DNA of 64,000 bases from Pirellulales bacterium (lineage in GTDB: Bacteria > Planctomycetota > Planctomycetia > Pirellulales > JACPPG01): positions 52,583 to 116,582 of the forward strand of contig DASZWQ010000069.1 of assembly GCA_035546535.1 (NCBI GenBank). Reading direction: 5' to 3'. The position numbers were made by a program, and so were the translations under genes. The notes below the pieces were generated by a model. The model had not been told where the DNA came from. It made no database searches and was given only the letters and a program-made list of their open reading frames with translations. Every line of letters begins with the position of its first letter. Positions within the stretch are counted from its first letter, which is position 1. Shown here piece by piece: positions 55,646 to 63,863 of this stretch.

Positions 55646-56517
55646 TCCCGATGGCCTTCCTGCAAGAATGGAGCGCCCATGCGCCGTGGCCGGACCTAGC
55701 GCAAGTGGAGCAGGACCTTATCATCTGCCGTGCGCTCTGTGACTTGTTCGGCAGTGAGCGGCTCGCTGGAAAAATAGCATTCCGAGGCGGGACTGCAATC
55801 CACAAGCTCCTGTTCAAGCAGCCGCTTCGATACTCGGAAGACATCGACCTCGTGCAGACCACAGCTGAGCCAATCGGCGAGACTGCCAAGGCAATTCATG
55901 AGGCTTTGTCCTGGATAGGGAAATACAACTATAGGCAGGCGCCTCATTCCAACCACATGACCTTCAAATTCACTCCCGAAGTAGACGGCGGGATGGAACT
56001 GAAGCTGATGGTTGAGATCAATACGCGGGAACATGAGAACCTGTATCCACTGAAGTCTTACCCGTTTGAGCTCAACAGCGGCTGGCACCAGGCCAAGGTT
56101 GACATCATATCCTTCGAACCCGAGGAATTATTCGGGACGAAGCTGCGGGCATTGCTGCAAAGGCACAAGAATCGAGACCTTTTCGACCTCAACGAAGGCC
56201 TTTTACAGCTTGGGCTTGATCCAACGAAAATCATCGAATCGTTCGATCACTACCTTGCGCTCGAAGGCCGGCCGATTTCTCGGGCAAACGCCGAACAGCG
56301 AATGCTGGAGAAGCTAAACCACAGCCTGACAGAGGACATTGCACCACTGCTGCCGACAAATGTTCGATTCAGTGAGGATGATGCGATTGCTGCATTCGGT
56401 CGCGTCTGGGGCGATTTGATTCGACGTATCGGTGGCGATCCGTGGAAGCTTTCTAAAGAGGCGATCGAAGAGTTCCGGCTTAAGAAGTATCCAAATCTGC
56501 TGAAGGACGTGGAATAA
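55642..56517 (+). CDS. abiEii: AbiEii-type nucleotidyltransferase toxin
   Basis: The start overlaps the antitoxin stop. The 291-residue protein has the nucleotidyltransferase core FRGGTAIHKLL (Gly49-Gly50-Thr51) followed by RYSEDIDL with Asp67 and Asp69, and the later VDIISFEPEELFGTKLRALL and HKNRDLFDL, all typical of AbiEii/AbiGii. The toxin family adds nucleotides to tRNA acceptor ends and blocks growth. All expected catalytic residues are present, so the pair looks functional. Confidence 0.92.
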   Translation: MIPMAFLQEWSAHAPWPDLAQVEQDLIICRALCDLFGSERLAGKIAFRGGTAIHKLLFKQPLRYSEDIDLVQTTAEPIGETAKAIHEALSWIGKYNYRQAPHSNHMTFKFTPEVDGGMELKLMVEINTREHENLYPLKSYPFELNSGWHQAKVDIISFEPEELFGTKLRALLQRHKNRDLFDLNEGLLQLGLDPTKIIESFDHYLALEGRPISRANAEQRMLEKLNHSLTEDIAPLLPTNVRFSEDDAIAAFGRVWGDLIRRIGGDPWKLSKEAIEEFRLKKYPNLLKDVE

Positions 56518-56556
56518 AACAGACAAAGTGGCGTGAGCGACAGGAACTGTCTTCGG

Positions 56557-57621
56557 CTATTCCGCCGGGAGATCAGCGACGGGAACAAGGTAATCAAGAA
56601 TCGCAGAGTCGCCGCGATTGGCCCACTTATCGAACAGACGATCGAGCGAATCGGGATGCAACGCCCAGCCGTCGAGAGTGAACAGGTTAGGCGTGCCGAG
56701 CATTTGCGGGATTCGTTTCCCGGGATAAGCTTCTCTCAATCGGCAATAGTAAGCAATAAGCGGGATGCGTAAGCCATCAAATAGCTTGGGCAATTCAAGC
56801 TCTTTGAGATGCGCTGAATGCTCGTCGTAGAGAATGCCGAGTCCGGTGACACCCGTGCGTGAATATGATTCTTCTTCCTCGCGAGCGACCATTCGCCGCA
56901 CCTGGTCCACAGTAAAGCGAGTGCCGAGCTTCCTGCAGACCGCGAACATTGCATTGGCGGCCTGATTCCCTTCGGCGGTAGCCCACAGTCGCATGCCAAG
57001 GGTGATGGCTTGATCAATAACGAGGTCGATCGGGAAAGTGTCGGAAATGACGTCCAACTTTCCCAAGAGGTCGAGCAGCGAATTAAGGATTTCGAGCTTA
57101 TAGACCGCTGCAGCCGTCCGAATTGCGTCATTAAGCGTTAATACGAGTTGCGTTTCCGTTGACCAACGTGCGACATCTTGAAGTTCGCCGTACAGGCCAT
57201 ATGCCAGTGTTTGGGTAACTGGAACGTATTCCGTGGAGGTTTGGGGCAAACTGTGGATGCCGAATCCGGTGCGGCGCTTTTCCAGCAGCCAGTGCTGCAC
57301 CCACAGATACCACGCTTCTTTGCGAGCCAAGTCTGCCTGGACGAGTAGAACAGGCACACGGCAAGTATCCGCATATGACGCCAAGGCACGTGGCACCTTG
57401 AGCTGTACTCCGCGCTTTACTAGCTTGACCTGTTGTGCTGCCTTGATTTGCACTTTAACAATCTGGCCGATGACCTCCGGAGTATCCAGTTCGAGTTCAA
57501 GGTCAATGCCATAGTCTTCATCCATTGTGCGTGCGATCCAGCCCCCTGCATCTTCTACGAGGTGCGCAACGAGGCGTTGACCTCGGGAGCCGATTCTTTG
57601 CGCGTCAGATCGCTTCGTCAT
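56557..57621 (-). CDS. DUF4365-domain (PD-(D/E)xK-like) protein
   Basis: I choose ATG 57621 (MTKRSDAQRIGSRGQRLV); TTG 57675 is an alternative. The first 150 residues match the DUF4365 pattern: GQRLVAHLVEDAGGWIAR, EDYGIDLELELDTP, then VKVQIKAAQQVKLV, with Asp and the QxK of a restriction-nuclease-like fold (D...QIK). RVPVLLVQADLARKEAWYLW follows. The remaining 200 residues are helical and unknown. DUF4365 proteins are frequent in defence islands. It is convergent with AbiEii and 3' of the three-gene cassette. Confidence 0.8.
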   Translation of the reverse strand: MTKRSDAQRIGSRGQRLVAHLVEDAGGWIARTMDEDYGIDLELELDTPEVIGQIVKVQIKAAQQVKLVKRGVQLKVPRALASYADTCRVPVLLVQADLARKEAWYLWVQHWLLEKRRTGFGIHSLPQTSTEYVPVTQTLAYGLYGELQDVARWSTETQLVLTLNDAIRTAAAVYKLEILNSLLDLLGKLDVISDTFPIDLVIDQAITLGMRLWATAEGNQAANAMFAVCRKLGTRFTVDQVRRMVAREEEESYSRTGVTGLGILYDEHSAHLKELELPKLFDGLRIPLIAYYCRLREAYPGKRIPQMLGTPNLFTLDGWALHPDSLDRLFDKWANRGDSAILDYLVPVADLPAE

Positions 57622-57690
57622 GAAAGGATCGCGACAGGTGATCGACAGGTCGGCTGAGTTCACCGCCGCACTCAAAATGCGAGAGTTTGA

Positions 57691-58320
57691 TCATACTTTG
57701 TTCCACCGACCGTCCGGTCGGCTCGACCGTTCAACGGTTTGCGGGAGCTGAACGGATTCGGAATACGTCACTTCGATAACAGCACTGGGCGGGAAGGAGG
57801 CATGCTCAGGCTTGAGGAAAGTCGCTCGTCCTCGCGGGCTTCCCTTGCCCTGAGTAGTCCTGGGCGAGCCGGAGTTGTACTTGCAGAACTCAGGCACAAT
57901 CTTGTGATTGATGGCGAAGAGGTCCTCTGTCCTGACTCTCAGGATGGCTGGCTTCTCTGACTGATACCGCTCGAAATGGCGCATCCCGTAGGCGATGACA
58001 CCGTGATCCCAGCCCGGCCAGAAGAAGATTCTCGAATTCAGTTCACGTATGAGCCTGGCGAATGTCCACCCATCCTGCAAAGAGGTTTTGCCTTCATAAA
58101 GTGGCTGTTGATCGCGAATGTCGATCAATGCTCCGTCGACACTCAGCGATAGAGTGGCAGTCCGTTTTTGATCGATCCATGCAGGGGCCTTGGCCGACTC
58201 AAACAAATGCCTCGCGGTGTGGATGGTGCGGGCTTGAACGACCTGGTCGGCATTGCGCGCGCTGGTCAGATGGTATAGGTATGGCCTGGTAGATGCAAAC
58301 TGGGTGAGAGAAAAAGCCAA
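57691..58320 (-). CDS. DarT-like ADP-ribosyltransferase candidate
   Basis: A TTG start at 58320 has AAAAGGAG five bases upstream. The 209-residue protein begins with PYLYHLTSARN (His17, Asn23), the form of the NAD-binding entry motif of DarT and related ADP-ribosyltransferases. It continues with KRTATLSL, LIDIRDQQPL (69-74) and LNSRIFFWPGW. I recognise the overall pattern from a family of uncharacterised proteins but not a described enzyme. Pairing with a macro-domain protein supports an ADP-ribosylating role. Inference only; another RNA- or nucleotide-binding role is possible. Confidence 0.6.
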   Translation of the reverse strand: MAFSLTQFASTRPYLYHLTSARNADQVVQARTIHTARHLFESAKAPAWIDQKRTATLSLSVDGALIDIRDQQPLYEGKTSLQDGWTFARLIRELNSRIFFWPGWDHGVIAYGMRHFERYQSEKPAILRVRTEDLFAINHKIVPEFCKYNSGSPRTTQGKGSPRGRATFLKPEHASFPPSAVIEVTYSESVQLPQTVERSSRPDGRWNKV

Positions 58321-58338
58321 GGCGACTCCTTTTAAGAC

Positions 58339-59949
58339 TTACCAGCTTCGCCGGTCAATTATGCTGCGATAATGAAATCGAGTTGAAATAAGGGAAACCG
58401 GCGCTCCGGCAACTGTTTCGATCTCCTCAATGAATTTCAGAGTGTCCGGAGTGAGTTGGTCGAATCGGCGTGCCTCTTGATTCGCTACGTTGATATAGTC
58501 GACGAACGTCAAGGCAATATCCGTGGGAGAATTCAAGAATGCCGCCTTTTTGAAGAGTTCCCAATCGAACTCGGCGATCCGTCGAGTTTTGTTGGTAGTC
58601 GAGGTTTTCTCCGTGCTGCGGACGATAGTTTCAGCAATGCCGGATCGCTCGGCGATTTCCTTGAATGTCAGTTCTTGCTTCATCGGTCCTGAAGTTTTTC
58701 CCTTGCCTTTAGGGCTCTCAACCCTTATCGGAAAGGTTCTTGTAACCATGATCGTGCGCCGCACGTGTCCGGGTGAGATGCCCGCCTCCGCTAGGCAGCC
58801 TGAGACAGTTGTGTCCCGTGACGTAACGTGAGGATACGGCCCGTGGTAAAGGCTCAACGCAGTGCCTTGAGTCCCCTCCAACAAAATCCGCGTCCGCGGA
58901 TCGCGCATTCGTTGTTCAAGGCGAATCCACGAAGGCCGGACATACGGCTCTAATTGTTTGATGTGTTTGGCGAGCTGCACCGAGTCGTCGCGCTGAAGGA
59001 TGCGGCGAGATGTAGCGGCACCGACACCTTGTCCCGTTGATCCGATTTCTTCAATCAGGCGCTTCTCTTTTTCCTTGTCGTCAGCGGTGATGATGAGTAC
59101 TTGTGGATCGATTGTGAGGCGGTCGGGCTCGATCTGGAGGCTATTTATCTCTCGCAAGAGAGTATCGATGTCCACGACGGCGCCAGGCCCGAGGATGAGC
59201 TCGGCTGATCGCACGCGACTGCCGGATGGCAGGGTGTGGAACGTGTCAGGGCCCTCTGATTTATAGACCTTGTGTCCAGCATTCGGGCCACCCACGCGGA
59301 TCAGTACGTCATATTCTTTCGAAAGATAGGCCGCTACCTGGCCCTTGCCTTCGCTGCCGTATTGGCCACCGACAAGCACGTCGACAACTTTGTGGCAGCC
59401 ACGACCATAGAGACCTAATCGGCTAGCGGCTCGTATCAGCACGTCACGTTCATCTGACCACGTCGAATTGATGACAATATCAGCCTTGTCGCGAAGCTGT
59501 GGGACGGCCTTTTCGGTCTCGTTCTCTAGCACTTCGTCGTAACTCGCAAGCTCCTTGATGTCCTTCCGCTTTCGACCGGCATATCGCTTGCGGAGATCCT
59601 TGTCGGACGCTTCAAGATGTACGTGTATGACCGATGGGCCAAAGCCACGACGAATCCAGTCGATTTGCGGCAGAATTCGGACAGAATCCACGACGATAAG
59701 GGCATCTTTGGGGAGTTCAGTGGCTTTCTTGCCCAAGGCTTCCGACACCCACCGACCGTCTGTGTCCCGGTCGAGCTTTTCGCCAAGCGCTTGAAGTGAC
59801 ACACGATCGCGGCCCACATCAGGCTGAATGGCCGTGAGAAGCTCCCAAGTTTTAAAGAGTGTCGCTTGAAAATCCTGGACGAGGTGTTTGGCAAGGGTGC
59901 TCTTGCCGGCGGCAACCGATCCCGAGAGGAGTACGAAGAGTTGTGGCAT
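58339..59949 (-). CDS. P-loop nucleotide kinase fused to PurA/PurZ-like adenylosuccinate synthetase
   Basis: Residues 1-185 are a P-loop kinase: Walker A LSGSVAAGKSTLAKHL (G10 to T18), then IVVDSVRILPQ and a lid-like RKRYAGRKRKDIKE. Residues 187-536 are a short adenylosuccinate synthetase domain: GQYGSEGKGQ (195-204), GGPNAGHKV with His226, STGQGVGAATSRR, EGTQGTALSLYHGPYPHVTS, a TTNKTRRIAEFD aspartate-binding loop and GAPVSLISTR. The PurA catalytic Asp (GDEGKG) is Ser199, a change I recall for phage PurZ, which acts on dGMP. Both domains look intact. It lies 13 bases after the macro gene and 18 before the DarT-like gene. Confidence 0.8.
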   Translation of the reverse strand: MPQLFVLLSGSVAAGKSTLAKHLVQDFQATLFKTWELLTAIQPDVGRDRVSLQALGEKLDRDTDGRWVSEALGKKATELPKDALIVVDSVRILPQIDWIRRGFGPSVIHVHLEASDKDLRKRYAGRKRKDIKELASYDEVLENETEKAVPQLRDKADIVINSTWSDERDVLIRAASRLGLYGRGCHKVVDVLVGGQYGSEGKGQVAAYLSKEYDVLIRVGGPNAGHKVYKSEGPDTFHTLPSGSRVRSAELILGPGAVVDIDTLLREINSLQIEPDRLTIDPQVLIITADDKEKEKRLIEEIGSTGQGVGAATSRRILQRDDSVQLAKHIKQLEPYVRPSWIRLEQRMRDPRTRILLEGTQGTALSLYHGPYPHVTSRDTTVSGCLAEAGISPGHVRRTIMVTRTFPIRVESPKGKGKTSGPMKQELTFKEIAERSGIAETIVRSTEKTSTTNKTRRIAEFDWELFKKAAFLNSPTDIALTFVDYINVANQEARRFDQLTPDTLKFIEEIETVAGAPVSLISTRFHYRSIIDRRSW

Positions 59950-59962
59950 GAGGCCTGACCGC

Positions 59963-61312
59963 TCAGAAGTTCATAAAAAGCGATTGCTGTTCCGGTGCGC
60001 GCGACTTGGACTGTTGATGCAGATCGTACACCGTAACGTGAACGTCGTAGTCGGAGAGGCATTCGCGGATCAGGTCCTCGACAATCAGCCAATTGCCGCC
60101 CGCCTCGCCGCAGCCAATGCGAGGAATGTGGACAGAAGCACTGAGCGAGAGAGCGAAATCGCGTAGCTCGACAAGTCCGCTCTTTAGATGCTGATAGCGG
60201 ATTCGTGGAAGCCGCGAGGCACCATACCCGTGTTGAGCAACGATACTGAAAACGACGGTTGAATCGTCGACTCGTGCGTTATGCGTGTTGCCAAGCCGTA
60301 ATCGTTTCGGGTCAGATTGCACCCAATCGAGAAAGTCTGATTGGACGGTTGGCCATTGCCGGCGAATCGCACTTGCGAATCCTGCGCCGCCCCAGCGAGC
60401 GGCACCATCATTAACCACTTGGGCAACGACCCTCTGTCCTGTGCCATGCGGCTTTGTTGCATCGCCGACGACGTAGCTCATACTGGAAACGGCTTCGCCA
60501 CGGTCGCCTTTGCGATACAAGATTCCGGCAACGCGAGGATGCTGATGGCCGGGATAAGACGGAATAGCGACGGATTCGACGTGAAAAGTCTGCTCCTTGA
60601 CCCAGGATTCGTCGCCCTTGGCCGTATAGCCTAGGGCTGCGCAGTTGGCTAGCCGAGTGGTCTCTGGAATTAGAAGACCGCTTTTGAGTTTAAACTCAGC
60701 CCCGTGACTCTCGACCGCATAGTCCAAGTGATAGCGATCTTCATGCGGCGAAGCGACGAATACTGCACAATGCTTACGTTCAAGCCTCACAATGCGAAGC
60801 AAGAGTGCTTCGACAGACACGTCGAACTTCTCTTGAAGGTGTACCACATCATCGATAGAAACTCGGCTCAACGAATCGATCGGTAGTTTCTCGGCCGGCA
60901 TTAGGATTTCGGCAGCTGCTATGTTGCAAAGCATTTCGAGCTGCCATTCATCCTCTCGCATTTCAGCGCGAGAAACTCGATTGCGGACCAAATCCCGACA
61001 ATCAGGAAAAAGGGTATGGGCAATCTCATGGGCAATGGAAAAACGTATGCGTCGTCGCGACTGGTTTGGGTTGTAATCGATGCGATAACCCGTACGGCCC
61101 TCCGGCGTCAACGATGCGTTGAGAACCTCCTGCGACGGCACGACACGGACATTTAAGATGTGTGCAAGATCAAAGGGATCAAATGGCGGACCTACCCATC
61201 CTTGCTCGATGGCGTCGAGCACCAGTTGGCGTGCGGAATTCTGGATCGTAGCTATCGGATCAGCATTCGCTGAGAGTCTTTGAACAGAAGAATTGGTCCA
61301 CTCCATTGCCAT
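59963..61312 (-). CDS. ImmA/IrrE metalloprotease fused to macro domain
   Basis: AGGAA precedes the ATG at 61312. Residues 20-180 are an ImmA/IrrE zincin: RIRFSIAHEIAHTLFP with His95, Glu96 and His99, then LEMLCNIAAAEILMP supplying the third ligand near Glu126. Residues about 278-432 are a macro domain of the ALC1/DarG type: YVVGDATKPH, VVNDGAARWGGAGFASAIRR, VAQHGYG and HIPRIGCGEAGGNW. Macro domains of this group remove ADP-ribose from DNA or protein; ImmA proteins cleave repressors. It leads the cassette and may be its sensor/antitoxin. The role is inferred. Confidence 0.85.
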   Translation of the reverse strand: MAMEWTNSSVQRLSANADPIATIQNSARQLVLDAIEQGWVGPPFDPFDLAHILNVRVVPSQEVLNASLTPEGRTGYRIDYNPNQSRRRIRFSIAHEIAHTLFPDCRDLVRNRVSRAEMREDEWQLEMLCNIAAAEILMPAEKLPIDSLSRVSIDDVVHLQEKFDVSVEALLLRIVRLERKHCAVFVASPHEDRYHLDYAVESHGAEFKLKSGLLIPETTRLANCAALGYTAKGDESWVKEQTFHVESVAIPSYPGHQHPRVAGILYRKGDRGEAVSSMSYVVGDATKPHGTGQRVVAQVVNDGAARWGGAGFASAIRRQWPTVQSDFLDWVQSDPKRLRLGNTHNARVDDSTVVFSIVAQHGYGASRLPRIRYQHLKSGLVELRDFALSLSASVHIPRIGCGEAGGNWLIVEDLIRECLSDYDVHVTVYDLHQQSKSRAPEQQSLFMNF

Positions 61313-61482
61313 GACGATCGTTCCTATAGGTCATTGTCAAAACGGCGAGCCAAGACCTAGCATCAAACGACTATTCGCACAATCTCTGCCTGACGGCCCT
61401 GGTCAGCGGTAGTGTATCTCGCCGCAGACTCGTGTCGCAATCGGAGTTCGAGCTGCGGAGTCAGGAAGTGATGCAGCGAACT

Positions 61483-61567
61483 TGGTGCGGGCGGCCGGAC
61501 TTGAACCGACACTCCTCGGGGAACAGCGTCCTAAGCGCTGCGCGTCTACCAGTTCCGCCACGCCCGC
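61483..61567 (-). tRNA. tRNA-Leu(TAG)
   Basis: An 85-base class II tRNA on the minus strand: acceptor GCGGGCG / CGCCCGC, D arm, anticodon arm CAGCG-CTTAGGA-CGCTG with anticodon TAG (reads CUA), a long variable arm, T arm with GTTCAAG, and an encoded CCA at 61485-61483. All stems pair. It sits between the macro-domain gene and the integrase gene inside the island. Confidence 0.93.
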
Positions 61568-61618
61568 ACGGAAGGGAAGGTATAGCGCGGCGGGCGAGCC
61601 TTTGACAAGGAAATCTGA

Positions 61619-62824
61619 CTAACCCGTCACGTCGTCGAGTTCCAAGGTTGGAGCATTCGTCCGGGATGTTGAGGGCACTTGTCTTTCCGGCCTCGGGCGC
61701 CGGACGTTGATTGCACCTGCATCGAGCGTGTTCTTAATGTGCGCGGCGTAGTGCTTTTGGATCATTTCGACGCTCGTGCGACAGTTTTTTGCAATCTGGT
61801 AGATATCGGCGCGCTCCATCAGACGCAGGCAGATGTAGGTGTGACGCAAGCTATAGAGCGTCCGTAGCCGACCGTCGCGATCATATTTGAGACCAAGTTC
61901 GTTCAGTATATTATTGAAAAGCTGACGGTGTGTCTTTGGAAAAACACGATCCGAGGATTGTGGTGCATTTCGTTTCCTGACCCGAAGATAAGGCCTAACA
62001 GCTCCGGCCGTGCTTTTGCAATAGCCGATCCCCGTCTTTCCACGAACCTCGATCTCCAAAATCGTCTCTTGGGTATCGGCATCCTGAACGACTTGTACGT
62101 CGCGATGCTCCAGTCGCTTGACTTCGTCAGGTCGTAAGCCGGTATTGGCCATTAAGAGCACGAGGTCATGTAGTTGTTCGCACTCCCACCGCCACATTTC
62201 CTTTTTGGGGTGCGCAGCACGCTCTCGTGTTGCCTCGTAGAGTTGTCGATATTCCTTGGGTGAGAACCACGCCCGATGCGACACTTTATGCGATGACTTG
62301 AATGGATGCGAGAAATCAGGAACATATTCTAGCCATTGGTGCCGCACTGCTGTCTTAAGCGTCTGACGTAGCGCAATCATCTCGATGGCGATGGTATTAC
62401 GAGCTGGTGGCTTGCCCCGATAGCCGTTTTGGGCTCGGTGTATGCGGTACTCTTGCACAAGTCCGGGCGTAATTGCCGATACGACGACATTCCCAAAATA
62501 GGGGATTAGATGTCTAGCGAGTGTTTGCTCAATATGTTCAACCCACTTCGGGCTTCGTTCTCCGACAGTAAGAGCTCGGTATTCCGTTAGAAACTGTTTG
62601 GCAACGAACTCGAAGGTCTTCCCGCCCTTCAACTCGCCGACACGATCTTTGCCCTTGAGAGTGAGATACCAGTCTTCTGCAAACGCCGTCGCGAGCGCTG
62701 GATTCTCTTGTTTTGTGGACTCGCGCCACGACCGACCACCTAGATGCGTATAGCACTGCCAGAAGCGGCTGTTTGGCCGTTTATAGAGATGGAGTCGTCC
62801 TCCCATCAATTCCATTCTGTCCAT
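61619..62824 (-). CDS. Tyrosine recombinase/integrase
   Basis: The ATG at 62824 has GGGAGG upstream; the frame is open to 62899. The 401-residue protein has an SAM-like core-binding domain and the catalytic domain with the first Arg in NTGLRPDEVKRLE, the box II LYSLRHTYICLRLM and the nucleophilic Tyr in MIQKHYAAH. It is a phage-type integrase that recombines at tRNA or similar sites. It is a good candidate for having inserted the island at the tRNA-Ala scar at 45170. Confidence 0.93.
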   Translation of the reverse strand: MDRMELMGGRLHLYKRPNSRFWQCYTHLGGRSWRESTKQENPALATAFAEDWYLTLKGKDRVGELKGGKTFEFVAKQFLTEYRALTVGERSPKWVEHIEQTLARHLIPYFGNVVVSAITPGLVQEYRIHRAQNGYRGKPPARNTIAIEMIALRQTLKTAVRHQWLEYVPDFSHPFKSSHKVSHRAWFSPKEYRQLYEATRERAAHPKKEMWRWECEQLHDLVLLMANTGLRPDEVKRLEHRDVQVVQDADTQETILEIEVRGKTGIGYCKSTAGAVRPYLRVRKRNAPQSSDRVFPKTHRQLFNNILNELGLKYDRDGRLRTLYSLRHTYICLRLMERADIYQIAKNCRTSVEMIQKHYAAHIKNTLDAGAINVRRPRPERQVPSTSRTNAPTLELDDVTG

Positions 62825-63113
62825 GATCCTCCCGTGGTGCGCGATAGTGTGCAATGAATGTGCAACCGTAGCGCGACACGAATTTGGCGTCAACGACAAA
62901 CTTAAGTCATTGTTCTGAATGCATTCTATTGATGTCTCGTTTTTGGATGCGCAAGGTTTAGGTCCTGGTTGGCGCTAAACCAACCGCTTGAATTCTCTAC
63001 GACAAGATGCGCCTACCGTTAGAGTGTGCAAGAAAGTGTGCACACTCACACACAGCAATGTCAGTGCCATCAGTGCAGTGAATGCCGCACGGAGGTTGTC
63101 GGTTGCAAATGGG

Positions 63114-63863
63114 CTATTCCGGTGGATTCCCATTCCCATGTGGACTGTCCAAAATTCGACGGCCCAACGTTTTAATGCGATCGATATCCAGATCGTTGAT
63201 CAAACCGCTATCATCCGCGCTCGTGGCGTTGAATGCCCTATAACGTGCAGTTTGCTGGATGTCTGCGAGGTAGCGGTACTCGTCTGACGAGATGACACCC
63301 GAATCGAGCGCACTTCGGATTTGGTCGTCCGACAGGATCGGTGGACTGCTGATCGTGTCAATCTCGGAAAGCGTACCATCGGCTTGAAATCGGAATCGTC
63401 CGACGACGGTTTTGGGGGTTGTTGATGGTAGCTCGACGACGTTGAATGTAAGCTCGATTTCACCATAGTCGCAGTCGGCGGCCGCCCGAATTGACCAATA
63501 AGGTCGTAGCGTAAGTGAGACCGTGACCGTATGCGCCGAACCAGCAGTGAGCGTTACCGGAGACCGAAGGTCATAACTGAAATCTGAGTTCAGCTGCTCG
63601 CCGTCCAGGATCAGTTTCCGACCGGCTCCTAAGCAAACGCAGCCATAGACGTAATAATGCGCGTCTATGTGAGTGAGATGAAGATCACTGTTGGCGACTA
63701 AAGTAAATGTCGCGGCCACTGTGAAGCGCGAGTTGGCATCGTATTTGTCTTCACCCGCGCGCATCCAATTATCTTTTCCGTGCGGTTGAATCACTACGGG
63801 ATAGGGCGGAGCTTGTGGTTGACGGGCTAGGCTCCGGCGATATTCCCAGACCCAAAGTGCTAA
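63114..63863 (-). pseudogene. Hypothetical protein truncated at its 5' end by an IS5-like element
   Basis: The frame is open from the stop at 63114 to the IS edge near 63863 and reads LALWVWEYRRSLARQPQAPP at its upstream end, with no start or SD site. A GTG at 63794 gives the longest start-bearing frame, but coding character continues upstream. The product is a beta-rich protein (ANSRFTVAATFTLVANSDLH, VTLTAGSAHTVTVSLTLRPY) with a short SHOCT-like helical tail (ILSDDQIRSALDSGVISSDE). I infer that the IS removed the N-terminus. Confidence 0.6.

Noticed and set aside
63022..63054. gtgtgca / gtgtgcacac repeats near the integrase start, considered as CRISPR or integrase arm sites
   Set aside because: Too short and irregular for CRISPR; no second set of copies to support arm-type sites.
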